This document shows positions 24,215 through 32,672 of a DNA stretch of 59,924 nucleotides, one piece after another. The translations under genes were made by a program, and so were the position numbers. The DNA is from Paraglaciecola arctica (GTDB taxonomy: Bacteria > Pseudomonadota > Gammaproteobacteria > Enterobacterales > Alteromonadaceae), in contig NZ_JAHKQO010000044.1 of NCBI RefSeq assembly GCF_018861065.1, positions 1-59,924 on the forward strand. The letters run 5' to 3'. The notes beneath the pieces are model-generated. The model ran no database searches. It had not been told where the DNA came from and saw only the letters and a program-made list of their open reading frames with translations. Numbering within the stretch: position 1 is the first letter of the stretch; each line of letters starts with the position of its first letter.

Positions 24215-25078
24215 TTAACTGATAAGTCGACTCAGCCTCAACCACATATTCAATGACTGAAACCAATTGTACTCATGATGCAGACCAAAGCCGTGCCCAC
24301 CATGAGGTAATAACAAAAGTTGTACTGGTACTTGTGACTCCTTAAGTGAATAGTAATACCTCAAGGAGTTGTCTACTGAAACGTGACTATCGTCATTGGC
24401 ATGTAAAATAAATGCAGGAGGAGAATTTTTATTGATTTGAGTGTCATTCGAAAAGTACTCTGTGTCTAGTGAATTGGCATTCTCTCCTAATAATAAAGTT
24501 CTAGAACCTAAATGAGTAATCTTTGGATCCATACTGATTACTGGATAAATCAAAATTTGAAAAGCTGGTTTGAGCAATTTAGAGTCGATTGTTGGCAACA
24601 CGGGGCGCTGATAGTGAACCGCAGCACTAGATGCGAGGTGCCCTCCCGCAGAAAACCCCATTACCCCTATTTTTAAAGGATCGAGATGCCATTCCTTTGC
24701 ACCAGAGTTAACAACATGCAGTGCTTGTTGTAGGTCTTGCAGTGGCCCTAATTGTGGCGTGTCCATCGTTTTATCAGATGGCATTCGGTATGTAAGAACA
24801 AATGCGCTAATGCCGAGCGTAATGCAGCGCTTTGCAATGGCATGTCCTTCCATATCTACTGATAAGCCCCGGTAACCACCACCAGGGCAAATCACTACTG
24901 CGCAACCATTATGCAAGTCTTTACTAGGCCAGTAAGCGGTTAATCGTGGTTGACTCACGTCTACTACAAATCTCCCTGTATCGTCTTGCGATTCCACCGA
25001 CTCTTGATTAATAGAATCTTTGGCTCCAGGGATTTGGGCTGTGTATAGTGCTATGGTTTGAACCGTTTCATTTTGCAT
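24215..25078 (-). CDS. Alpha/beta hydrolase (BD-FAE/acetyl-esterase type)
   Basis: A 287-residue esterase with no signal peptide, so cytosolic. It has the oxyanion-hole block VVICPGGGYRGLS (about 62-74), the nucleophile elbow GFSAGGH (Ser near 143), a probable catalytic Asp in ANDDSHVSVDNS and the catalytic His in LLPHGGHGFG. Family members (BD-FAE/Abhydrolase_3 group, often mis-annotated as endo-xylanase or pectin acetylesterase) remove acetyl or feruloyl groups from imported oligosaccharides. It would complement the secreted SGNH esterase of the same locus. It converges with the IclR gene (26-bp gap) and lies downstream of the BNR-4 gene, with an unusual 12-bp inverted repeat between them. 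Confidence 0.88.
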   Translation of the reverse strand: MQNETVQTIALYTAQIPGAKDSINQESVESQDDTGRFVVDVSQPRLTAYWPSKDLHNGCAVVICPGGGYRGLSVDMEGHAIAKRCITLGISAFVLTYRMPSDKTMDTPQLGPLQDLQQALHVVNSGAKEWHLDPLKIGVMGFSAGGHLASSAAVHYQRPVLPTIDSKLLKPAFQILIYPVISMDPKITHLGSRTLLLGENANSLDTEYFSNDTQINKNSPPAFILHANDDSHVSVDNSLRYYYSLKESQVPVQLLLLPHGGHGFGLHHEYNWFQSLNMWLRLSRLIS

Positions 25079-25130
25079 ATTGTTTCTAGTCTTAAAATCG
25101 TCAAAGCTGTTCTTAGTGTCACAGAATCAG

Positions 25131-25166
25131 ACAATGACCTAAGTGATGTTTACTTTAGGTCATTGT
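25131..25166. promoter_or_regulatory. Perfect 12-bp inverted repeat between BNR-4 and esterase genes
   Basis: ACAATGACCTAA (25131-25142) and TTAGGTCATTGT (25155-25166) are exact inverses separated by 12 bp, in the 128-bp gap between two minus-strand genes. No T tract follows in either direction, so it is not a classic terminator. It could stabilise the 3' end of the BNR-4 transcript or be a regulator site for the esterase gene. Confidence 0.65.
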
Positions 25167-25206
25167 TATCGCTGCTATGTTGTTTTACGAGTTCGAAAAA
25201 GTGTTT

Positions 25207-26910
25207 CTATTCAAGCACAATTTTATCGATAGCTATTTTAAATCCTGAACTACTTGGGTTTTGACCTGTTACAGTGAACCTCAATAATTTATCACCAGCG
25301 GTATTCACGTTAATTGTCCCTAATGTTGTTAATGGCCAATTTACAGCGGCACTATACTGGTCAACCTCCGAACCGAAATCCGTTCCTTCATATCGAGTTT
25401 GCGCTATGCCTCTAATGCTATGAGTCTTATAACTGTACTTAACGGTATAAGTACCAACGTCAATATTGGGTAGGGTAAATTCCACCCAATCATTCACCCC
25501 GTTATCCTGCAACATAATATATTCGCCTTCACTGGCACTTACATCGGAAATTACACTCACAGTGGCAGTGTTGCTAAAATATAAATCTTCAGCTTCATAA
25601 ACTGTAGGAATAACTGGGGCGGGGATATCGGTCAGATCATCCTCCACAAATAACCCATACAACTTACCAGAGCTAGAACTCACAGAAGTAGGAGCTGAAG
25701 CATAGACAACGTCCTCGTCACTGTTCTTCACTTTAACATTCACTCGTTCAATCGCTTTGTCGCCGGACAAAGTGTAGGTATTCCAATCGCCGCCAGCAAT
25801 TTTTTGGGATACATGTAACTGCTTGTCGTTACTCACAAAATAAGCTCTTACGCGATCGCCAACAATAGTATGACCTAGGGCTGCAATAGTATCTTGCGCA
25901 TTGTATATGTTGGTTTTATCCACCCAATTGTTGCCGTTCCAGCGAATTCGAAACACCTCATAATCCCGACCACCACTACTAGAATCATCAGTACGGAAAC
26001 GATATACCACGCTGGGGCGACCAGTACTACCAAGCGCCAACTTCGCTGATTGAATACCCTTGCCCACATCAACTGACGAGAAAGATTCGCCGCTCTCTAA
26101 TCCTTGGTAAAATAGATTCGAGGTAGACAAGTTTACTGGCGCAGACACAGTGCTTCCGTTAGCCGTTTTAAACAATCCTGTATCTGGTTCATATTTTAAA
26201 TAACTCCCGTAGTGTCTATCTGCCCGAGGATGGCCATAAGCCCATTCCCATATAATGTGCACATCACCGTTACTATCAATAACCACATCATCAGGATAAA
26301 CACGGGTATTAGTTTGACTCGCGAATGTACTTATGTGACTCCAGATATTGGTATTGTCGTTCCAGTGAAATAGTTGCCCCTTACCAATATCCGAGCCATT
26401 GGTGTCCCTAACAATCAAATATATATCACCATTAGGTGCTGTTGCGGCTATGGGGTAAGTGTATATGCCAGAGTTATTGACAATATCTGAGCGCTTCAGC
26501 AAATTGCTCACATCTTTTGGGCTTGAAGAACGAAAATACCGCCAGTTGTTATTGTGATGGTCAGCAAAAACGTGAATATCTCCGTCACCATCTACCGCAA
26601 TGGTTGGTTGGTCATGGCCATTGTCATCGCTGTGCTCCCAAACGCTACCATCGGCATTTTTTAAGAATCCAGATACCCAAGTCCCTGTCGAGGATCGTTT
26701 GGCCACTTTGACTTTATGTTTGCTGTTGATTGAGCCTGAAGAGTTAAACGAAAAGTAGGCTTCATCGTCATGCAAAGCTAAAGGAACCCACCAACCGGCT
26801 TGATTGCTCGAATCAACAGTGGCTACTTCTTCAATTACTACAGCAGCCATTACAGAGTTAATTACAAATAAACATATACACCCTTTAAATAGAACAGATC
26901 TTAAACTCAT
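25207..26910 (-). CDS. Secreted BNR-4 propeller protein with CBM6/35-like domain, probable polysaccharide lyase
   Basis: 567 residues. A signal peptide (about 1-22, ending NSVMA) precedes a seven-blade-type BNR_4 propeller (about 25-430) with DQPTIAVDGDGDIHVFADHH, GIYTYPIAATAPNGDIYLIV and a WEWAYGHPRADRHYGSYLKY block. A beta-sandwich module (about 438-567: YEAEDLYF, VNDWVEFTLPNIDVGTYTVKYSY, KIAIDKIVLE) resembles CBM6/CBM35. BNR_4 propellers include ulvan lyases of PL24, PL25 and PL28, which use His, Tyr and Arg residues such as those in the RHYGSY block. I infer a lyase on a uronate-containing algal polysaccharide, but substrate and chemistry are unproven. Probably the initiating enzyme of the locus. 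Confidence 0.72.
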   Translation of the reverse strand: MSLRSVLFKGCICLFVINSVMAAVVIEEVATVDSSNQAGWWVPLALHDDEAYFSFNSSGSINSKHKVKVAKRSSTGTWVSGFLKNADGSVWEHSDDNGHDQPTIAVDGDGDIHVFADHHNNNWRYFRSSSPKDVSNLLKRSDIVNNSGIYTYPIAATAPNGDIYLIVRDTNGSDIGKGQLFHWNDNTNIWSHISTFASQTNTRVYPDDVVIDSNGDVHIIWEWAYGHPRADRHYGSYLKYEPDTGLFKTANGSTVSAPVNLSTSNLFYQGLESGESFSSVDVGKGIQSAKLALGSTGRPSVVYRFRTDDSSSGGRDYEVFRIRWNGNNWVDKTNIYNAQDTIAALGHTIVGDRVRAYFVSNDKQLHVSQKIAGGDWNTYTLSGDKAIERVNVKVKNSDEDVVYASAPTSVSSSSGKLYGLFVEDDLTDIPAPVIPTVYEAEDLYFSNTATVSVISDVSASEGEYIMLQDNGVNDWVEFTLPNIDVGTYTVKYSYKTHSIRGIAQTRYEGTDFGSEVDQYSAAVNWPLTTLGTINVNTAGDKLLRFTVTGQNPSSSGFKIAIDKIVLE

Positions 26911-27252
26911 AATATCACCCTAAATGTATCTTTATGTGGAACAGGTATAAATTTAAACATTGTTTTTACAATTTATCAACATTTAGGTTTTATGGCTTTT
27001 TTGTCGATTTTCAATCAATTTTAGGTGTTTATTAGCGGTTTGCTTTTGATTTTCCTATTTTTTAATGTAAGGTTTTTATATTGGAGGGATATTCCTTCTT
27101 TTAATTGTATCTAATATAGATATTTATGAGTGTAATCTGTCAGTTGTTGCGACCACATGTTTGATGCAAGTTTGGTTAATACTTTTATTCTGCGTATTTG
27201 CTTGTTATCTTTCGATACTCGGTTGATCAAATTAAAGAGCAGGGCGAGTTAA
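26911..27252. other. Intergenic region upstream of the BNR-4 gene
   Basis: AT-rich, no gene seen. It contains operator-like site 2 (27106-27121) and must hold the promoters of both the BNR-4 gene (leftward) and the small membrane protein at 27253 (rightward). Confidence 0.6.
27106..27121. promoter_or_regulatory. Putative operator shared with the TonB receptor (site 2)
   Basis: TGTATCTAATATAGAT differs from 20581-20596 at one central position and keeps the inverted arms ATCTA/TAGAT. It is 196 bp upstream of the BNR-4 start on the minus strand. Confidence 0.55.
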
Positions 27253-27501
27253 ATGAATGTGAAACAACCATCCGAATTAACCGATCAACAACTATTAAAT
27301 GAAGTGGACAGTATTAAAACCTCAGGCAAAACTCACGCTCTGTTCATAGGGGTTATGTTTGGGATAATCATTTTTAGTATTTGGAAAAATACAATAGGCC
27401 TGTTTACCCTCATTCCTTTGTTTCTTATATACAAATTGTTAGATAAATCTAAACGAAAGCAAGCTTTAGAGTTGGAGCTGAAAGCTCGTAATTTAAGTTA
27501 G
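27253..27501 (+). CDS. Small two-helix membrane protein (82 aa), unknown
   Basis: I do not recognise this family. After a soluble N terminus (about 1-27, with SELTDQQLLNEVDSIKTSGK) come two hydrophobic segments at about 28-44 and 49-61 (THALFIGVMFGIIIFSIW and LFTLIPLFLIYKLL) separated by a short KNTIG turn. A basic C-terminal helix follows (KSKRKQALELELKARNLS). It would be a small inner-membrane hairpin with both ends probably cytosolic. An AGGGCGAG-like site precedes the ATG. Monocistronic; followed by a 400-bp gap with a possible decayed reading frame. Confidence 0.65.
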   Translation: MNVKQPSELTDQQLLNEVDSIKTSGKTHALFIGVMFGIIIFSIWKNTIGLFTLIPLFLIYKLLDKSKRKQALELELKARNLS

Positions 27502-27578
27502 CTTAGATAATTTTTAACCAAGCTAAGTTTATAACTCACGCTCTGAATAAACTGGGTGTAGATAAATCAATATTGTAA

Positions 27579-27719
27579 GCCACTGAAGAAAAGAAAATAT
27601 GGTTTTACTGCGAGATCTCTACTGCGACAGTGGTGTAATTCTTTGGCGGCGAAGCCGTGAATTTACGTTTAGCCGTTGATTACCTAAATTCGCCTATCGA
27701 AGATTTCATGACAAAGTAA
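27579..27719 (+). pseudogene. Possible decayed reading-frame remnant
   Basis: One frame reads ATEEKKIWFYCEISTATVV, a TAA stop (27636-27638), then FFGGEAVNLRLAVDYLNSPI and EDFMTK to a stop at 27717-27719. The composition is protein-like on both sides of the stop and there is no start or ribosome-binding site. I suspect the tail of a lost gene but recognise no family; chance is possible. The rest of the 27502-27901 gap shows nothing else. Confidence 0.25.
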
Positions 27720-27901
27720 ATGTTTAGTAAACTCTCTTGTGTTTTTGATGGCTAGTAACGTTAAATAGCTCCTCGAACACTATTCAAATTAAAAGTGAAT
27801 CACTCTAAAACTCAATGTTGCAGCGAGCTAATTGCTATTCAAGGCAAGCTTCTAACACTGTGGCTTCTAGCTTGTTTAAAAAATAAAGGGTCAATACAAA
27901 G

Positions 27902-28372
27902 ATGTCCGATTGGAAACAGAGCTTACAAAAATTCCGATACGTAATGGATATCGTATTATTAGTGAGCTTTATGCTAGTTAGCGCCCCGCAAGCTACGGGT
28001 GTGCCGCTTCATGAGTGGTTTAGTTTGTTTTTTATTATTCCTTTTTCCATTCATTTATTGCTGCATTGGGACTGGATACAGCGCAGTTTCAATCGATTGG
28101 TTTCAAATATTAGTGGCCGCGAACGATTTAATATTGTTTGGGATTACTTAATTTATCTAATGATGCTTTTGGTATTTGTTAGTGGCTTTTTGGTGTCAGT
28201 CGCCTTGCTACCGGCTTTAAATCTTAGCTTAAATATCCAAGACTTTTGGTCAAAGATTCACCACGACTCTGCCACCATTATTATGCCTATGTTAGGTGTG
28301 CATTTAGCGCTAAATTTTGGTTGGATAGTCAAACTTAGCAAACGCATGTTTGTTAAGGAGATCAAGGAATGA
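27902..28372 (+). CDS. DUF4405-type cytochrome-b-like membrane protein
   Basis: 156 residues with four hydrophobic helices (about 14-33, 38-58, 83-105, 125-146). Histidines sit at membrane positions: HEW near 38, HLLLHWDW near 52-57, IHHDSA near 119-120 and GVHLALNFGW near 132. This is the layout of DUF4405/cytochrome b561-like proteins, which bind haem between helices and move electrons in the inner membrane. The gene ends in ATGA overlap with the next one, so the two are co-translated. Which redox partner it serves is not visible; the next genes encode an exporter. Confidence 0.72.
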   Translation: MSDWKQSLQKFRYVMDIVLLVSFMLVSAPQATGVPLHEWFSLFFIIPFSIHLLLHWDWIQRSFNRLVSNISGRERFNIVWDYLIYLMMLLVFVSGFLVSVALLPALNLSLNIQDFWSKIHHDSATIIMPMLGVHLALNFGWIVKLSKRMFVKEIKE

Positions 28373-28662
28373 AACACCTGCAGCAGAACTGGAAAACTCG
28401 CACCAGCCTAGTATTAATTGTATCGGTTTTAATTGGTCTATTGTTAGTCACTCTCGAACTTACCGATTGGGCGGCGCAAATTAATCAACAAGGTTATAGC
28501 CATGGTGCACCTGAAGGCGAACAACCTAATATTCCTTCATTCTTGATATACATTTTACCTTTTCTCAAAGAGTTAATATTAATAGGTGTGCCTATGTTTC
28601 TCACACTTGGTATTGCTAAATTGATTGGTTTAACAAAACGACGTTTTAAAGCACCGAGATAG
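28369..28662 (+). CDS. Small membrane protein co-translated with the DUF4405 gene
   Basis: A 97-residue protein of unknown family. It has two membrane helices (about 11-28, TSLVLIVSVLIGLLLVTLEL, and 62-88, FLIYILPFLKELILIGVPMF onward) around a polar, probably periplasmic loop (TDWAAQINQQGYSHGAPEGEQPNIPS). It ends in a basic tail (KRRFKAPR). The start codon overlaps the preceding stop (ATGA). Likely an accessory subunit of the putative cytochrome. Downstream is a 190-bp gap before the exporter operon. Confidence 0.7.
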   Translation: MKHLQQNWKTRTSLVLIVSVLIGLLLVTLELTDWAAQINQQGYSHGAPEGEQPNIPSFLIYILPFLKELILIGVPMFLTLGIAKLIGLTKRRFKAPR

Positions 28663-28853
28663 ATTTTTTATCTCAGTTTTGACAATAGTTACGTCAGATG
28701 TTTTGTAAAACATGACTCGTTCAAAGGGGCCGCAACAGCATCAAATTGGGTCTGGTCACGGAGACTAAACTATCTGTTACTTGACTTGCATCAAATCTAG
28801 TCAGATTTAAATACTGCATAATGTTAAGCGTAAAAGTATGGGGAATATCTATC

Positions 28854-29879
28854 ATGGCAAGTGGCTTAAAGAAATCTTTGGGGGCCATAGTTGCCATTAT
28901 TACAATACTAGTGATTTGGCAGTTGTGGCAAATAATGCAGATTCCAGCAGTGCCTGAAGGAATCGCTTGTGGTAATGGGCGCATTGAGGCTGTGCAAACC
29001 GACATATCCACTAAAATTTCTGGGCGCGTCGAATCTATCGTTGTTCAAGAAGGGGATTTAGTTGATGCGGGGCAAGTTGTGGCAACAATTGAAACTAATC
29101 AATTACGTGCTCAATTGTTGCGTGCCCAAGCCGACGTGGCTATTGCACAAAGTTTAGTTGCTTCAGCGCAAGCGACTATCGCACAAACCAAAGCCCAACA
29201 ATTATTAGCTGAGCAAGAGCTTGCTAGATCCCAAGAATTAGTTAAGAAACAGTTAAGTAGCAAAGAAGACTACGATACTAAAGTCAGTCAATTGACTGTA
29301 GCCAAAGCTAACGTTGCTGCTGCGCAAGCTACTTTAGTGTCAAAACAACGTTCTGTTGATGCTTCTAAAGCCAATGTTACCGAAGTACAAACCCAAATTG
29401 ACGACGCCACTTTGTTTTCACCTAGCAAGGGGCGCATTTTATACCGTTTAGCAGAGCCTGGCGAAGTGATTGGTAGTGGCGGTAAGGTGCTCACATTATT
29501 AAATTTGAATGATATATATATGGAGGTGTTTTTACCTGCTACCCAAGTACAGCGTATCTCTATAGGCGCCCCAGCTCGTATCAAATTAGATGCTGTTGAT
29601 ATTGTTATTCCAGCCACTGTGAGTTTTGTTTCACCGGAGTCGCAATTTACTCCAAAAACAGTTGAAACCGCTAGTGAACGTGAAAAACTCATGTTTCGCG
29701 TTAAAGTCCGTATTCCACAAGCATTGGTACGCGATCATATTGAAATGGTCAAAACCGGTGTCCGAGGAGTTGCATACATTCAGCTTACCCCTTTGCCTAA
29801 TGAAACTATTCCACCATGGCCCTCTTTTTTAGAAAAGTTGCCACAAGAATCGCTCTCTAAAACCACTGAAACACTATAG
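28854..29879 (+). CDS. yhiI: HlyD/YhiI-type periplasmic adaptor protein
   Basis: About 341 residues from the ATG at 28854, chosen because MASGLKKSLGAIVAI begins a standard membrane anchor and GGGGA lies upstream; an ATG at 28821 would add 11 residues. After the anchor come a lipoyl half-motif (GNGRIEAVQTDISTKISGRV), a long alpha hairpin (about 85-195, rich in Ala/Gln heptads) and beta-barrel segments (ATLFSPSKGRILYRLAEPGE). This is the membrane-fusion protein of tripartite efflux, closest in layout to E. coli YhiI. The next two genes are its ATPase-permease partners, 15 and 0 bp apart. Confidence 0.9.
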   Translation: MASGLKKSLGAIVAIITILVIWQLWQIMQIPAVPEGIACGNGRIEAVQTDISTKISGRVESIVVQEGDLVDAGQVVATIETNQLRAQLLRAQADVAIAQSLVASAQATIAQTKAQQLLAEQELARSQELVKKQLSSKEDYDTKVSQLTVAKANVAAAQATLVSKQRSVDASKANVTEVQTQIDDATLFSPSKGRILYRLAEPGEVIGSGGKVLTLLNLNDIYMEVFLPATQVQRISIGAPARIKLDAVDIVIPATVSFVSPESQFTPKTVETASEREKLMFRVKVRIPQALVRDHIEMVKTGVRGVAYIQLTPLPNETIPPWPSFLEKLPQESLSKTTETL

Positions 29880-29894
29880 AGCTATAAACAGCAA

Positions 29895-32672
29895 ATGGCT
29901 GATTCAACTCCAATTGTTAGTATTACTAAGCTTTCGCACCGATACAAACAGGTGTGTGCCTTAGATTCAATTAGCCTTGAGATACCTAGAGGTCAGATGG
30001 TGGGTTTACTTGGGCCTGATGGTGTAGGCAAGTCAACTTTGCTTGGATTGATTTCAGGAGCGCGAGTAATTCAATCTGGCAGCCTTAATGTCTTGGGCGG
30101 TGACATGGCTTTGGTTGGTCATCGTAATCAAGTCGGGCCGCGCATTTCCTATATGCCACAGGGCTTAGGAAAAAATTTGTATGCTGAATTGAGTGTTGCA
30201 GAAAATCTCGATTTTTTTGCAAAATTATTTGGCCAAGGAGCTGCAGAACGTAAAAAGCGTATTACTGAGCTAACCAAGGCCACCGGGCTGTATCCTTTTT
30301 TGTCACGTCCAGCAGGTAAGTTATCTGGGGGGATGAAGCAAAAGTTGGGTTTATGTTGTTCGTTAATTCATGATCCCGATTTACTTATTTTAGATGAGCC
30401 AACCACAGGTGTTGACCCTTTGTCTCGGCGCCAATTTTGGGAATTGATCCAATCGATTCGTGAGCAGCGAGACAATTTGAGCGTGATTGTGTCTACCGCG
30501 TACATGGATGAAGCCGAAGGTTTTGATTGGCTGGTCGCAATGGATGCCGGAAAGGTTTTAGATGTAGGAAGTCCGCAACAGTTAAAAAACCAAACCCATA
30601 CCGAAAATTTAGAAAGCGCCTTTGTTAAATTATTACCAGATAATATCGGAAAGAATCGTTCAGCCCTTGTTATTCCGCCACTAGAAATAAGTAACGAACC
30701 TCCTGCCATCGTGGCTAAAGGTATCACTCGACGTTTTGGTGAGTTTGTTGCCGTTGATAATGTGAGTTTTGAAATCCAAGCAGGAGAAATTTTTGGATTT
30801 TTAGGATCTAATGGTTGCGGTAAAACAACTACCATGAAAATGCTTACAGGGCTTTTACCCTTATCTGAAGGTGAAGCTATGTTATTTGGTAAACCCTTAG
30901 ATGCCAGTGACTTAGAAACCCGTAAAAGGGTGGGGTTTATGACCCAAGCCTTTTCACTTTATGGCGAACTGAGCGTTAAGCAAAACCTCGATTTACATGC
31001 TCGTTTATTTCACTTAAGTCCTGAACAGTCATCGCAACGAATCGCTAGTTTGATTCAACGCTTTGGCCTAAAAGCTTATCTAGATGAAAATGCCGACGCT
31101 TTGCCTTTAGGTATGCGGCAACGTTTGTCTTTAGCTGTGGCTGTTATTCATGAACCCGAAATATTAATTCTTGATGAACCTACATCAGGTGTTGACCCGG
31201 TTGCTCGTGATGGATTTTGGGAGCTGCTAATTGAATTATCCCGCAAAGACAAAGTGACTATATTTATCTCGACTCATTTTATGAATGAGGCGATGCGATG
31301 CGATCGTATTTCACTGATGCATGCCGGACAAGTTTTAGCCTGCGATACTCCTCAAAAAATTATCGATAGTAAACAGGCCGATACCTTAGAAGTTGCATTT
31401 ATTCATTATCTTGAAGTTGCCAGTGAACAACCTGATAAACCTAAGGCAGCTAATGACACCTCCAAAGACGCTACTCCTGCTATGGTCCCTCCCAGCCCAG
31501 AAACCTTAGGTAACATTGCTTCGACAAATACCAATAAAAGCTACGGTTTTAGTTTAACTCGTCTACTGGCATATAGTTATTTGGAAATTATAGAGGTGAT
31601 GCGTGATCCTGTGCGTATCGCATTTGCTTTCTTAGGTAGTGCAATTTTACTACTGGTGGTGGCATATGGAATTTCTCTTGACGTTGAAGATCTTCGTTAT
31701 GCTGCTTTTGATAACGACAAAACGCCAGAAAGCCGTCAATATTTAAGTCATTTCTCGGGTTCTCGATATTTTCTTGAACAACCAGAAATTGTTAGCCAAA
31801 CAGAAATGGAGCGACGTCTAAAGTCCAATGAAATTTCATTGGCCATTGAAATCCCAGCGGGATTTGGACGGGACTTAAAAAATGGCCATGGCCCTAGTGT
31901 GTCAGCATGGATTGATGGTGCAAATACCATGCGCTCAGGAATTGTCGAAGGTTACGTGTTAGGTAACCATGCTAAATACTTGACCCAGCTTGCTACTGAA
32001 GCGGGGATTGACGTCAGTGCGCTATTACCGGTTTCTTTGCAACCAAGGTTTGTTTATAACCCGTCTTTTGAGTCGATTTATTCTTTTGGCCCGAAAACAC
32101 CGGCGTTATTATTACTGCTTTTCCCTGCGATATTAATGGCGGTCAGCATTGCTAGAGAAAAGGAAATCGGCACCATTACCAATTTCTATGTTGCCCCAAC
32201 TCGAAGACTGGAATTTTTAGTGGGTAAGCAGTTGCCGTACATTGGTATTGGTATGGCTAACTTTGTGACATTAACCTTGTTAGTGGTGTTTGTGTTGCAA
32301 GTGCCTATTAAAGGAAGTTTGTTAGGATTAACGTTAGGGGCGTTTCTTTATGTATTTGCCGCTACCGGTTTTGGTTTGTTAGTGTCTTCAATTACTAAAA
32401 CCCAAGTGGCAGCGGTGTTTGCGACTACTATATTAACCATCATTCCGTCCATCACCTTTGCCGGATTTATCCATCCTACGTCGACATTAGAAGGAGGGGC
32501 TCACTTTTTAGGGACTATTTGGCCCGCCACTTATTATTTGCATCTTAGTGTGGCGGCCTTCACTAAAGGGTTGGGCTTTACTGAATTGAGATCTGATTTA
32601 ATTGTACTGGCTATAACTGGACCAATATTGGTGGCCATTGCTACCTTGTTCTTAAAGAAGCAGGAAAAGTAA
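29895..32672 (+). CDS. rbbA: RbbA/YhiH-type fusion of two ABC ATPases and a permease
   Basis: 925 residues. The first ATPase (about 5-235) has GPDGVGKST, LSGGMKQKLGL and LLILDEPTTGVDP. The second (about 270-500) has GSNGCGKTT, a degenerate signature LPLGMRQRLSL and ILILDEPTSGVDP. An ABC-2-type permease follows (about 555-925) with a large periplasmic loop and a final helix cluster. This ATPase-ATPase-permease fusion is the layout of E. coli RbbA, reported both as ribosome-associated and as part of a YhiI-RbbA-YhhJ exporter. The degenerate second signature is also typical of that family. It starts 15 bp after the adaptor and directly abuts the last permease gene. Confidence 0.92.
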   Translation: MADSTPIVSITKLSHRYKQVCALDSISLEIPRGQMVGLLGPDGVGKSTLLGLISGARVIQSGSLNVLGGDMALVGHRNQVGPRISYMPQGLGKNLYAELSVAENLDFFAKLFGQGAAERKKRITELTKATGLYPFLSRPAGKLSGGMKQKLGLCCSLIHDPDLLILDEPTTGVDPLSRRQFWELIQSIREQRDNLSVIVSTAYMDEAEGFDWLVAMDAGKVLDVGSPQQLKNQTHTENLESAFVKLLPDNIGKNRSALVIPPLEISNEPPAIVAKGITRRFGEFVAVDNVSFEIQAGEIFGFLGSNGCGKTTTMKMLTGLLPLSEGEAMLFGKPLDASDLETRKRVGFMTQAFSLYGELSVKQNLDLHARLFHLSPEQSSQRIASLIQRFGLKAYLDENADALPLGMRQRLSLAVAVIHEPEILILDEPTSGVDPVARDGFWELLIELSRKDKVTIFISTHFMNEAMRCDRISLMHAGQVLACDTPQKIIDSKQADTLEVAFIHYLEVASEQPDKPKAANDTSKDATPAMVPPSPETLGNIASTNTNKSYGFSLTRLLAYSYLEIIEVMRDPVRIAFAFLGSAILLLVVAYGISLDVEDLRYAAFDNDKTPESRQYLSHFSGSRYFLEQPEIVSQTEMERRLKSNEISLAIEIPAGFGRDLKNGHGPSVSAWIDGANTMRSGIVEGYVLGNHAKYLTQLATEAGIDVSALLPVSLQPRFVYNPSFESIYSFGPKTPALLLLLFPAILMAVSIAREKEIGTITNFYVAPTRRLEFLVGKQLPYIGIGMANFVTLTLLVVFVLQVPIKGSLLGLTLGAFLYVFAATGFGLLVSSITKTQVAAVFATTILTIIPSITFAGFIHPTSTLEGGAHFLGTIWPATYYLHLSVAAFTKGLGFTELRSDLIVLAITGPILVAIATLFLKKQEK

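Noticed and set aside
25207-26910. Sialidase (from BNR repeats)
   Set aside because: Asp-box (SxDxGxTW) repeats and the FRIP motif of sialidases are not seen; the repeats are of the BNR_4 lyase-like type.
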